Of a stretch of 33,684 nucleotides of DNA, positions 17,119-24,560 are shown piece by piece. Numbering within the stretch: the stretch's first letter is position 1; the number at the start of each line of letters is the position of its first letter. The position numbers and the translations under genes are program-made. The DNA is from Nitrospira sp. (GTDB lineage: Bacteria > Nitrospirota > Nitrospiria > Nitrospirales > Nitrospiraceae): contig JARFPM010000052.1 in NCBI GenBank assembly GCA_030444405.1, positions 1 to 33,684 of the forward strand, in the 5' to 3' direction. Under the pieces are notes generated by a model. That model saw only the letters and a list, made by a program, of their open reading frames with translations. It was not told the DNA's origin and made no database searches.

Positions 17119-18501
17119 GTGCCGACTCGGTTCCGTCTCGAAGATTCCGTGCTTGCGGGAAACCTCCGTCGTATCGAACAAACGGTTCGTCGCAATGGCG
17201 GGAGAACATGGTTGGTCGGCGGCTGTGTCCGGGACCTGCTGCTCGGTCGACAACCGCGAGACCTGGACATCGAGATTCTTGGGATTTCACCCGGTCAAGT
17301 CCATGCCCTGCTGGCTGAGCACTTCTCCGTGCAGTTCGTCGGAAAAGCGTTCGAGGTCTTCAAGCTGCAAGGTCTCCCGATCGACATTTCCATCCCCTCC
17401 CGCATCCTTGCCGACGGCATATCTATTCCGAGCCTAGCAAGACAGGCCGATCCCGGCATACCGATCGACGAGGCGCTGGCACGACGAGACTTCACCATCA
17501 ACGCGATGGCTTGGGATCCGGACACCATGGAACTTCGCGATCCCTTCAACGGACGCGGTGACCTGGATGCACGGATATTGCGCCATGCGTCGACCCGATT
17601 CGCCGAAGATCCGCTGCGCGTCTTGCGTGGTATGCAGCTGGCTGCCCGCTTTGACCTCACTGTTGCGCCGGAAACCGTGGCCTTGTGCCAAACACTGTCC
17701 CAGGAGGGTCAGCCGAGCGAACGTTTGTGGGAAGAATGGAAGAAGCTGCTCCTTCAAGGACGCAAGCCGTCGCTGGGCTTGCACTTCTTACGTCAGTGCG
17801 GCTGGCTTCGTTTCTATCCAGAACTCGCCGCCCTGCAAGGCTGCCCACAAGATCCCATCTGGCACCCGGAAGGAGACGTCTGGATTCACACCCTCCACTG
17901 CCTGGACTGGTTCGCTACGGAGCGAACCGGTCATGAGCCGGACGACCTTGCCGTCGGCTTAGGCATACTCTGCCACGACTTCGGCAAGCCGGCCACGACC
18001 AGGGAGGACTATGGGCGCATCACCTCACGGGGACACGAATCGGAAGGGGCAGGCCCAACGAGTCGTTTTCTTGAGCGACTGACCAACCAGCACGACCTCA
18101 TCGATGAAGTGATTCCTCTGGTGTGTTGCCATCTTCGTCCTCGTGCTCTCCATGAAGCCAAGGCTTCGGACAGCGCAGTCCGTCGATTGGCAAAGCAAGT
18201 CCAGCGCATCGACCGATTGGTGCGCGTGGCGCGGGCCGACCACGCAGGCCGTCCGCCGAAACAGTTTGATGGATTTCCCGCCGGCGAGTGGCTATTGGCC
18301 CGAGCACAGCAGCTAGCAGTGGACCGTCAGGCGCCTCTTCCCATTGTCATGGGCCGTCACCTGTTGGAATTGGGGGTGCAGCCAGGTCCTGACATGGGCC
18401 GACTCCTTGACGACTGTTATGAGGCGCAACTTGACGGAGACTTTGAAACGCTGGAAGAAGGCCTCACTTACGTAAAGAGCCGACTCTCTGCTCCGTGCTG
18501 A
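17119..18501 (+). CDS. cca: CCA tRNA nucleotidyltransferase with HD domain
   Basis: A 460-aa enzyme of the poly(A) polymerase/CCA-adding family. The nucleotidyltransferase motif is TWLVGGCVRDLLLGRQPRDLDIEILG (about 30-55), with the Asp-x-Glu metal pair in DLDIE. The nucleotide-binding segment is RRDFTINAMAWD (about 123) followed by D.F.G..DL....LRH....F.EDPLRVLR. An HD phosphohydrolase domain follows (WIHTLHCLDWF...LCHDFGKPATT, about 255-295). It adds or repairs the 3' CCA of tRNA. The start is GTG at 17119, directly abutting the galT TAA, so translation is probably coupled to galT. The tRNA-Arg in this window already encodes CCA. Confidence 0.9.
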   Translation: MPTRFRLEDSVLAGNLRRIEQTVRRNGGRTWLVGGCVRDLLLGRQPRDLDIEILGISPGQVHALLAEHFSVQFVGKAFEVFKLQGLPIDISIPSRILADGISIPSLARQADPGIPIDEALARRDFTINAMAWDPDTMELRDPFNGRGDLDARILRHASTRFAEDPLRVLRGMQLAARFDLTVAPETVALCQTLSQEGQPSERLWEEWKKLLLQGRKPSLGLHFLRQCGWLRFYPELAALQGCPQDPIWHPEGDVWIHTLHCLDWFATERTGHEPDDLAVGLGILCHDFGKPATTREDYGRITSRGHESEGAGPTSRFLERLTNQHDLIDEVIPLVCCHLRPRALHEAKASDSAVRRLAKQVQRIDRLVRVARADHAGRPPKQFDGFPAGEWLLARAQQLAVDRQAPLPIVMGRHLLELGVQPGPDMGRLLDDCYEAQLDGDFETLEEGLTYVKSRLSAPC

Positions 18502-18592
18502 TCAGCCTCTTAAACTCCGGCCTTTCGAACACTCACTCGTCGTTCCTGAACACTCCTTGCCCCTTGGTCGCAGGAACGCTGATCATCCTCCC

Positions 18593-18790
18593 ATGCACGT
18601 GCCATTGAACCACCCGTCGCGATCGATCGAGATCAAGGGACCGAAGCGAGCCAAAGACCTGCTGCACGGATTGAATCTTCCGGCTGAAGCGCACTTGGCA
18701 AAGCGACAGCACATCAGCCCTGACAGTACCAACCGCCATCGAAAATCCGAACAGTGAAATAGGAACACGAATATATCGTGTTTCGAGTTG
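18593..18790 (+). pseudogene. Frameshifted ThiS/MoaD-like sulfur carrier remnant
   Basis: The frame from ATG 18593 reads HVPLNHPSRSIEIKGPKRA, then KDLLHGLNLPAEAHLAKR. This resembles the first two thirds of ubiquitin-like ThiS/MoaD carriers (N.P.R..E..GPKR..DLL..L.L..EA.L..R). After that the frame turns unrelated. The +1 frame continues with ALTVPTAIENPNSEIGTRIY and RVSS, similar to the usual end, but without the essential C-terminal Gly-Gly. There is no ribosome-binding site. It is probably a decayed gene; the family call is from pattern only. Confidence 0.5.
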
Positions 18791-19029
18791 ACCATCCAAG
18801 GTAATCAGTCCTTGGATCTATTCTTTGCTTGAAACTACCTTCGATGATTTGGACTCGTAAAACGTCTGTCAACCACCCATGCCAGCTATCGGAATGAGGC
18901 AGTTTAGTCGTATCCATGCCATTCTGCTACAGCACCCTGTAGGGTAAACCATTCGCGGTTTCATGAGAGGAATTTCGTAACCTGCTGATTACCCAATGGT
19001 CTATGTTTCATCTTACGAATAGGGCAGAA
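18791..19029. other. Non-coding stretch upstream of the Lys/Glu repeat gene
   Basis: Together with the remnant before it, about 600 bases separate cca from the next intact gene. I see no coding sequence with a ribosome-binding site and family pattern here. The sequence is less GC-rich than its neighbours. Confidence 0.5.
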
Positions 19030-19045
19030 CGGCACTACCCTTGCT
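19030..19045 (+). promoter_or_regulatory. Sigma-54-like promoter (-24/-12)
   Basis: CGGCAC, five bases, then TTGCT: this matches the TGGCAC-N5-TTGCW consensus at all but the first base, with the invariant GG and GC 12 bases apart. Transcription would start near 19056, about 60 bases before the ATG of the Lys/Glu repeat protein. A perfect TATAAT at 19086-19091, without a good -35, is an alternative. Confidence 0.5.
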
Positions 19046-19114
19046 CACCATCTGGACAAGTGCCAAGTGAGCGGCACACATATTTTATAATTTCTTAATT
19101 AGGGGGTTCTCATA

Positions 19115-19321
19115 ATGAAGAGCATGTTGATGGCAGTGATGGCAGTGGCAGTGGCAGTGACCTTCACCGCTCCTTCTTTCGCCGAAGAGAAGAAGAAGGA
19201 AGAGAAGAAGGGCGGCCACGTAGTTGTGTACGGTGAAGAGAAGAAGAAGGAAGAGAAGAAGGGCGGCCATGCCGACACCTTCGGCGATGCTGAGAAGAAG
19301 AAGGAAGAGAAGGGCAAGTAA
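19115..19321 (+). CDS. Small secreted Lys/Glu-rich repeat protein
   Basis: A 68-aa protein. Residues 1-23 form a clear Sec signal peptide ending PSFA. The mature part begins with EEKKKEEKKGGH (residues 24-35), has a VVVYG linker, then an exact second copy (41-52), and ends with a partial third (EKKKEEKGK, 60-68). The mature peptide of 45 residues is extremely charged, and each unit carries a Gly-Gly-His. It should be exported to the periplasm. No family is recognised; metal binding through His, or acid/stress protection, are guesses. It stands alone, with its own promoter region (GGGGGTT-type ribosome-binding site upstream) and a strong terminator 25 bases after the stop. Confidence 0.85.
   Translation: MKSMLMAVMAVAVAVTFTAPSFAEEKKKEEKKGGHVVVYGEEKKKEEKKGGHADTFGDAEKKKEEKGK
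19184..19270 (+). repeat. Tandem 36-base coding repeats in the secreted peptide
   Basis: Bases 19184-19219 and 19235-19270 encode the same 12 residues and differ only in the last base of the His codon (CAC versus CAT). A 15-base linker separates them. The near-identity of the DNA points to recent duplication or gene conversion. Confidence 0.9.
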
Positions 19322-19346
19322 GACTCAGTTTGCTAAGGCTGGGCTG

Positions 19347-19385
19347 GGGGGCTTTCTACACAGTAGGAAGCCCCCTAGTATTTTT
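19347..19385 (+). terminator. Intrinsic terminator of the Lys/Glu repeat gene
   Basis: GGGGGCTTTCTAC (19347-19359) pairs with GTAGGAAGCCCCC (19363-19375) across a three-base loop: 13 pairs with one G-U wobble. TTTTT follows at 19381-19385. Confidence 0.9.
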
Positions 19386-19657
19386 GGTGCCCTGGAGCAG
19401 AGCCTCGGGCCCTCCCGCTCTCGATCATTCATTACCCGTCCTACCCCTCTTACAACGATCGAGGGTCACAAGATCGAACCAAGGCGTACGATTCTGATTG
19501 CCTCCTCTAGAGCCTCATCTTCCTGATCGCCGCTGGCGACTCCACTCATTCCCTTTACTTCCAATGACTTCTGTGGACACATTTCCGCGCTGACATCGGT
19601 ACAAGCTTTGCTGGTACACTAACCACCGAACGGACTACCATGACCAAGGAGTTCGAG

Positions 19658-20023
19658 ATGGAGCTCCCGAGATCGATGACCAGTCATTATCGTTGGCTTC
19701 TGATCTGCTTGTTTCTGCTCGTTACTACAGCCTGCTCTTCGCCTGACTCCGCGCCAACCAGCGAAACCGCCTCGCTTTCCAGTGAAACAGCTACGCTTTC
19801 GTGGGATGCCAGTGTGGGACCGAATATTGCGGGATACAAGGTCTATCAGGCAACAGCCTCCGGTGCCTTTGGAGCACCAATTGCGGCCGTGACCATGGAC
19901 GTCACGACTTACACTGCCACTGGTCTGGAAGCCGGTACCACCTATTTCTTCGTAGTCACGGCATACAACTCGGATGGCGCCGAGAGTTCCTTCTCGAACG
20001 AAGTGAGCAAGACTACTCTCTAA
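19658..20023 (+). CDS. Lipoprotein with a fibronectin type III domain
   Basis: A 121-aa protein starting at ATG 19658, chosen because AAGGAG lies six bases upstream; an in-frame ATG at 19640 lacks a good site. A lipoprotein signal peptide (WLLICLFLLVTTAC) ends in a lipobox with Cys as the lipidated residue. A Ser/Thr-rich linker follows, then one fibronectin III domain: ATLSWDASVGPNIAGYKVY, then TYTATGLEAGTTYFFVVTAYN and SDGAESSFSNEVSKTT. It is expected on the periplasmic or outer face of the cell envelope. The ligand is unknown. It stands alone; tRNA-Arg follows about 190 bases later. Confidence 0.85.
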   Translation: MELPRSMTSHYRWLLICLFLLVTTACSSPDSAPTSETASLSSETATLSWDASVGPNIAGYKVYQATASGAFGAPIAAVTMDVTTYTATGLEAGTTYFFVVTAYNSDGAESSFSNEVSKTTL

Positions 20024-20109
20024 GCAACCGTCTCCGAACCTCGAATCCAGACTTTTCCGACGTCCTCTTGACCCCCTCTCTTCGAGAACTGTATAAACAC
20101 TGACTCTGG

Positions 20110-20150
20110 TACGTGCTGAGACAAAAGCGCTAAGTGCTGAGGCGAGACAC
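20110..20150. repeat. Partial GTGCTGAG repeat before tRNA-Arg
   Basis: ACGTGCTGAG (20111-20120) and AAGTGCTGAG (about 20132-20141) lie in tandem and match the units of the gltB-gltD and amgK-murU spacers. The complementary CTCAGCAC half is missing, so this is a fragment of the same family or a chance match. Confidence 0.45.
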
Positions 20151-20214
20151 CATCCTTAACCATCGTCGTCAAGCTGGCCCTTTACCTCAGGACTTATACA
20201 TCGGCGGCAAATGG

Positions 20215-20290
20215 GCGCCCGTAGCTCAATGGATAGAGCACCAGACTACGGATCTGGGGGTTACAGGTTCAAGTCCTGTCGGGCGCACCA
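20215..20290 (+). tRNA. tRNA-Arg (anticodon ACG)
   Basis: A complete 76-base cloverleaf. The acceptor stem is GCGCCCG/CGGGCGC and the D arm GCTC/GAGC. The anticodon stem CCAGA/TCTGG encloses loop CTACGGA, so the anticodon is ACG. The T arm ends in GGTTCAAGTCC, and the 3' CCA is encoded. The ACG anticodon is normally edited to ICG by TadA and reads CGU, CGC and CGA. Confidence 0.97.
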
Positions 20291-20308
20291 AACCGCACTT
20301 CGTGTGGG

Positions 20309-20372
20309 CCGCGGGCTATTCAGGCGCAGCCTCTCTTCGATTGACGCCCGCGGATAAACACCTCAAGTGTTT
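20309..20372 (+). terminator. Possible terminator hairpins after tRNA-Arg
   Basis: CCGCGGGC (20309-20316) can pair with GCCCGCGG (20346-20353). A second small hairpin, AAACAC/GTGTTT, lies at 20356-20372. A pyrimidine-rich tract follows, but no clean T-run. They may terminate the tRNA transcript or the convergent treT operon. Confidence 0.35.
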
Positions 20373-20412
20373 CCTTCCCTCTTCCCTTGCTAGCGACGTC
20401 GACTCTTGTGAC

Positions 20413-21621
20413 CTACGCCGTACGTCGCGCCAAGTGAATCATGACGCCCAAATAATCCTGCACATGCCGCGTGACCAGGAAGCGATTGCGCGCGAACTCC
20501 TTTGCCTGTCGACCGATCGCTTCAATCCGTTCGGGCTCATTGAGCAAACGTTTGATATAGAAGGCCGCCCCCGCCGGTGAGTTGACGGTGTAGCCGGTGT
20601 AGCCGTGGATCAATTGCACGGTAATACCCCCAGTATCACCGCCGATGACGGGTTTGCCTTTCCACATAGCCTCTGTCACCGTCAGACCGAACCCCTCGCG
20701 TACCGATTTCTGAAGAATAATGGTCGCGGCGCGCTGGAGCGCATTGATTTCCAGATTGGCCGTCGGCGGCAGCAACAGGAATTGCACATCAGGGTCCAGG
20801 CCCACAGCCTCCTGCACCTCAGCAAGAACAGCCGCGCCTTCGGGATCGTCGGTCGCCGTGCCGCCCGCCAGCACCAGCCGGCAATCGTGGCTCTGCTTTA
20901 CGATGCGGTAGGCGGCGACCACCCCAAGCGGATCTTTAAACCGATCGAACCGCGACACTTGCAGCAAGATCGGTTTGTCCGTCGGTACGCCCAGCTTTTC
21001 CATGATCGACGTGATTTCTTCCTGCGTGAGCTCGCGATTTTTGTCGCTCAACGGATCGATGGACGGGTAGACGATGAATTGCGGCACCGGCAGACGACGC
21101 GCAAACTTCTGGAGAGAGACGATGGCTGCGTCGTACTGCGATACGAAGGGGCGCAGAAACTGCCACACCGCGGGTTGCGGAGCGGACACGTCGATGTGGC
21201 ACCGCCATAACCACCGCGCTCCCGGCGGACGGGAGCCGATGAGCGCCGCCGGTTGGGGATCGTGGATCATAGCGACGTCGGCATCGAAATTGAGTCGTTT
21301 GGCATTCTCGCGATTGATCTCCAGGTACTCGTCGAACATGGCTTTGGTGATGTGCTGCGACATCCCCTGCAAGGCGTTATGAAAACTCTTGGTCGTGTGA
21401 TAAAAGGCTTCGGAACCGGTCATGACTTCCCACCGGGTCCGGATTCCCAATTCCTCGAACAGAGGCAGCAACCGATGCAGCATTTCAGCCACGCCCCCGC
21501 CGTAGCGTGTTGAATTGACATGGAGCATTCTGGTCCCTTCCAACCGCCGACCCAGTTGCCGGAGGAATTCGATCGTGCCGGGCGGCGCGACCGCCCGGTA
21601 TTGTTCAAGCAGTTCCGCCAT
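20413..21621 (-). CDS. treT: Trehalose synthase, GT4 glycosyltransferase (TreT)
   Basis: A retaining GT4 glycosyltransferase of 402 aa. The N-terminal part, LHVNSTRYGGGVAEMLHRLLPLFEELGIRTRW, with GVAEML acting as donor-site glycine loop, is characteristic of trehalose glycosyltransferring synthase. The C-terminal half has QVSRFDRFKDPLGV and the E-x7-E-type segment REGFGLTVTEAMWKGKPVIGGDTGG. TreT makes trehalose from a nucleoside-diphosphate glucose and glucose in the cytoplasm. Its ATG overlaps the end of the DUF5752 gene by 17 bases, so the pair is coupled. The GH57 and GalT-like genes 4 kb away would supply glucose and sugar nucleotide. Confidence 0.9.
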   Translation of the reverse strand: MAELLEQYRAVAPPGTIEFLRQLGRRLEGTRMLHVNSTRYGGGVAEMLHRLLPLFEELGIRTRWEVMTGSEAFYHTTKSFHNALQGMSQHITKAMFDEYLEINRENAKRLNFDADVAMIHDPQPAALIGSRPPGARWLWRCHIDVSAPQPAVWQFLRPFVSQYDAAIVSLQKFARRLPVPQFIVYPSIDPLSDKNRELTQEEITSIMEKLGVPTDKPILLQVSRFDRFKDPLGVVAAYRIVKQSHDCRLVLAGGTATDDPEGAAVLAEVQEAVGLDPDVQFLLLPPTANLEINALQRAATIILQKSVREGFGLTVTEAMWKGKPVIGGDTGGITVQLIHGYTGYTVNSPAGAAFYIKRLLNEPERIEAIGRQAKEFARNRFLVTRHVQDYLGVMIHLARRTA

Positions 21622-22303
21622 GTGCCATCAGCTCCGCGTCACATAAGGCAACGATGCGAGCTCTCATACCTTCTAGATTGAGACCCAGGCGCACCACGCG
21701 CTGGACTTGAGCCGCGAGCTCCGGCATGCTCAAACCGTCCCTCGCGGACAGCCAATGAGAAAAATCGTCGAACCCCGTCGTTTTCCGCATCCGCGCCTCG
21801 CAGAGATGGAAGTAGAGCGCGCCGGCTTCGACCTCGCGCACGGCGTTTCGGAATTCCGACAGCGTCCAGGCTTGGCGGTCCAATGGTGCTTCAATGACAT
21901 GAGACCGTATGAAGTCGAAGGGCTCTCCGCTCATCGCGCGATAAACCGCGGGATGGGAGCTCAAATGGTCGTCGATAATGGTGATAATCTCCTGACGGAG
22001 AGCGTCGAGAGAAAGATACGCAAAGGGATCCAGTACACCCAGCTGCTCACCGAGGACGCGATCATGAGCATAGAGAGCCACCCATGTGGCGAAATCGTTG
22101 GGGTACAGCGTTTGTGCGTATGAGTGGCGCAGGTAGAAGCTGTGCGTATGATAATAGATAGAGTCTAACGGAACTTCTTCCATCAGCTCCAGCAGACGAA
22201 CCACGTCCGTCGCGCGCTTGCCTAATACCTCGCGCAGCTCCATACAACTGACAAACTGAAACGGACGCAGCGCTCTACGGTATTCGTTGACGGATGGGTT
22301 CAT
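21605..22303 (-). CDS. DUF5752 family protein
   Basis: A 232-aa cytoplasmic protein. The segment ALRPFQFVSCMELREVLGKRA, then LLELMEEVPLDSIYYHTHSFYLRH and NDFATWVA, is the DUF5752 pattern; these proteins are commonly encoded next to TreT-type glycosyltransferases. Its function is unknown; a regulatory or partner role for TreT is inferred from the overlap of 17 bases with treT. No ribosome-binding site precedes the ATG. Instead TATAAG at 22312-22317 lies eight bases before it, which suggests a near-leaderless transcript. Confidence 0.85.
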   Translation of the reverse strand: MNPSVNEYRRALRPFQFVSCMELREVLGKRATDVVRLLELMEEVPLDSIYYHTHSFYLRHSYAQTLYPNDFATWVALYAHDRVLGEQLGVLDPFAYLSLDALRQEIITIIDDHLSSHPAVYRAMSGEPFDFIRSHVIEAPLDRQAWTLSEFRNAVREVEAGALYFHLCEARMRKTTGFDDFSHWLSARDGLSMPELAAQVQRVVRLGLNLEGMRARIVALCDAELMAHGGTA

Positions 22304-22311
22304 GCAGCCGA

Positions 22312-22317
22312 CTTATA
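22312..22317 (-). promoter_or_regulatory. Candidate -10 box for DUF5752-treT
   Basis: TATAAG (5 of 6 to consensus) ends eight bases before the ATG at 22303, in a gene lacking a Shine-Dalgarno. No convincing -35 is found at 16-18 bases. Confidence 0.3.
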
Positions 22318-22378
22318 GGAGAGAATCAAATGACTTAAGAGCACCCTCCGGTGAGGGTTGAATCTCCAGAAGTAACCG

Positions 22379-22582
22379 TTACCAGTCGAATCTCTGAGAG
22401 CAACCGTGGAGCAGATGAGCGATATCGGCCTCCTCATAGCCCTCCCGATCCATGACAAATGCCCTCGACCAATTCATTTCCTCCACCGAGACGAATTGTA
22501 CGCCCTCTCTCAAGAGCGTCACCAGCGGAGCTTCACTGAACCAGTTGGCATCGACAGTACAAATACCATTTACCGTATCCAA
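22379..22582 (-). pseudogene. Nucleotidyltransferase-family fragment
   Basis: The 67-residue frame carries ANWFSEAPLVTLLREGVQFVSVEEMNWSRAFVMDREGYEEADIAHLLHGCSQRFDW. This strongly resembles the middle of a nucleotidyltransferase-like family with the string EE..W.KAFVMERER.DGADIAHLL....LDW. In intact members the protein extends on both sides; here a TAA follows the final Trp at once and no N-terminal GG..D.D motif precedes it. No ribosome-binding site is seen. It is the leftover of a once longer gene. Confidence 0.65.
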
Positions 22583-22633
22583 AAATCACGTCAATGCACT
22601 CTTGTCCAAAATAACTTTTCTGAGTAGGGGATC

Positions 22634-22771
22634 TTGGACAGCATCCGACCACAACACTTGGGCCTCAGGGGTATCTGAATGCGCCGCAGGGCTCTGGACA
22701 ACGTGAATTCTCGCGGTATGCGCTGGCGCTGCCTTATGCGGAACCCTCGCCTGGGTTTTGGACAGCATCCG
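22634..22771. repeat. 14-base direct repeat, 124 bases apart
   Basis: TTGGACAGCATCCG occurs at 22634-22647 and again at 22758-22771. Both copies lie in sequence with no recognisable gene. It may mark duplicated debris of an old insertion. Confidence 0.6.
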
Positions 22772-22921
22772 CATAGCCAGAAATCCTCAATTCAGAATCA
22801 AAATGCGCCGGCAATGATTTCAAGAGCTTAGAGGAAGAAAGACCCCGGCAAATTCTGTTTTGGAAAGCAGTGGGTCAGACAAGGACTTTCATGCCGACTA
22901 GCCTACGAGTAGGCGCGTCGT

Positions 22922-23452
22922 TCATGAATTAAGCGCGGCGGCATTCCATGTAGATGTGTATCGGGCAATAGCGGCAACAGTGAGGCCAATCAAGACAGTC
23001 CAGAAGAGGAACCCAAGACCAGTCAGGGTCGTGGATGTGTCCGGTCCCTGCTGAGTTGAGACATTTGCCTGGGCATGCGCCCTGGCGGACTGATAAGAAG
23101 TACTCCCCACCCAAAACAGTACTAAAACACCGACTATGGCGAGGGAAGAAAGCCAGTAATGCCCCACAGCGTCGAACCGGAATGGTATCAGCCAGAGACC
23201 ACCGGCCCATATCAAGAGCGTAGGCAGAGAGGCCCACTCTTCCATATAATGATTACCCGCTCCGGCTACCATGATCGCTAGCACGGCTAACGTAAAAAGA
23301 CCCGCTCCTACTATCTCCACACGTTTGCTCCGTTCCGGAGCTTGCAACGATTGAGCAAGGGTTTTGATAGGAACGGCGATCCTATCTATGCCTCCCCATG
23401 CGATGGTGATCACAAACAAACCTAACGTCCACAAGATAAGAATTTCTACCAT
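22922..23452 (-). CDS. Membrane protein of unknown function (176 aa)
   Basis: I do not recognise a family. The protein is strongly hydrophobic, with probable membrane helices at about residues 3-25, 45-63, 74-92, 98-115 and 142-165. A polar loop (RAHAQANVSTQQGPDTSTT) lies before the last. A charged cytoplasmic-type segment (KTLAQSLQAPERSKRVE) follows helix 1. The ATG has AGAGG six bases upstream, so it looks translated. It is flanked by gene fragments and a MITE-like repeat, in sequence poorer in GC than the rest of the window. Confidence 0.65.
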   Translation of the reverse strand: MVEILILWTLGLFVITIAWGGIDRIAVPIKTLAQSLQAPERSKRVEIVGAGLFTLAVLAIMVAGAGNHYMEEWASLPTLLIWAGGLWLIPFRFDAVGHYWLSSLAIVGVLVLFWVGSTSYQSARAHAQANVSTQQGPDTSTTLTGLGFLFWTVLIGLTVAAIARYTSTWNAAALNS

Positions 23453-23783
23453 GGAAAGCCTCTCGATGTATCTTGTGCTCGTGCTTACTCAATGACCAGT
23501 GGAGGTCACCGCTGAATCTCAACAAAAGTTTTAGTTCTATTCAGCGCTTTCTGTTCCTTCCATTCCGCCCTGGAGCGACGTGGATGACATATCACATTTG
23601 GCACTCTGCAAAATGCGCACCACGCTATTACACATAGCGAATCGTTCGCCTAGTCTTTGCCAAGATATAACTTTTTTAACCGGCTCTGGTTGGAGTTGAA
23701 GGCCGTTCGGCTATCCAATGAGTACAACATGATTGTGGCGAACGCTCTTGAGGACTTGCTGTCTAATCATTGGAGCGCGTCCC
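23453..23783. other. Non-coding stretch upstream of the membrane protein
   Basis: About 330 bases of relatively AT-rich sequence. I see no gene with a recognisable family or ribosome-binding site. It must hold the promoter of the 22922-23452 gene, but I cannot place it with confidence. Confidence 0.5.
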
Positions 23784-23990
23784 TAACAGGCTGCGGAAAA
23801 ACTCATTCGGCACCCTGTAGCCGTCACGAATATCGAGGGTTGAGACGACGCTGAACAGCCATGCAGGATGCGCAAAAAGGCCGTCCAGCAAGGCCGCAGC
23901 GAGCGAAGAGGCGAATCGTACTCTGTGCTGTACGTTGAGCCTCTGAGTGATGCGAGAACGCTGCTGGCGGGTTTTTTCCGCATCCTGCTA
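23784..23990. mobile_element. MITE-like inverted-repeat element
   Basis: The left end, TAACAGGCTGCGGAAAAAC (23784-23802), matches the complement of the right end, TTTTTTCCGCATCCTGCTA (23972-23990), at 16 of 19 positions. TA flanks both ends, as in IS630/mariner-type insertions. A third copy of the terminal motif, GCAGGATGCG at 23863-23872, pairs perfectly with CGCATCCTGC at 23979-23988. This gives an inner 126-base palindrome with further pairing (CCAGC/GCTGG, GAGGC/GCCTC). It encodes no transposase. The apparent reading frames across it are artefacts of the palindrome. It is a small non-autonomous element or a dispersed hairpin repeat. Confidence 0.7.
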
Positions 23991-24333
23991 ATGGATACAC
24001 ATGCCCATCGGACGGCACGATGGATCTGTACTGTGTTCCACCAGCGGATTGAGCGGCAACTTAACAACTACGTGGGGACCAGGGGGTTCTACGGTGGCCT
24101 TGAATTCTGTTGTGGTTCAGATCAACCTTGCTCTTTTTTGGCCGGAGGTGTTGCTTAATCGACACGCTGAATCGGAGTACGATCACATCACGCATTTCTC
24201 ATTGAGAATCGTTAGGTCGAAATTTCTCATGCAGCTTTCTCCATTTCCTCTCAATCCATACGAAAGCCAGATACTTCAGCAAATCTTTGAGCACGACCAT
24301 CCCGACAAGCCTGTAGCCATCAAGCACAAGTAA

Positions 24334-24560
24334 TCAGCTCGATCTGGCCTTGCTCATTTGAGCCAATGCTCTGAGAGCATCGTTTTCGGCTTGAACTGTA
24401 TTGACTGGAGAACAGCCAGCCATGATATCTGCTACCGTCTTGTGAGGCCACTCAATGCGCGGTAAGATCGCAGCTTCCTGCTTCGAGACACAGCCCACGA
24501 CTTGTGTGTCCACCACCATGGAACTGATCGGAACGCAGAATTGGGCAGCACTTTGAATTG
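24334..24560 (-). pseudogene. CBS-domain protein fragment (site-2-protease type?)
   Basis: Read on the minus strand the frame gives SSMVVDTQVVGCVSKQEAAI, then LPRIEWPHKTVADIMAGCSPVNTVQAENDALRALAQMSKA. This is the typical join between two CBS repeats (VV....VG.VS......P...W....V.DIM.......V...D.AL.AL..M). The W-x-x-TV spacing recalls the CBS tail of site-2-type M50 proteases, but no HExxH segment is present. Sequence further upstream in the frame is not protein-like, and the frame stops early. It is the remains of a longer gene. Confidence 0.55.

Noticed and set aside
18533-18799. 88-aa minus-strand frame after cca
   Set aside because: No family pattern. The opposite strand carries the ThiS-like remnant, which explains the open frame.
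22586-22774. 62-aa minus-strand frame
   Set aside because: No family pattern and no ribosome-binding site. Its length is explained by the 14-base repeats and chance.
23783-24067. 94-aa minus-strand frame over the inverted repeat
   Set aside because: It is generated by the MITE-like palindrome, has no ribosome-binding site and overlaps equally open frames on the other strand.
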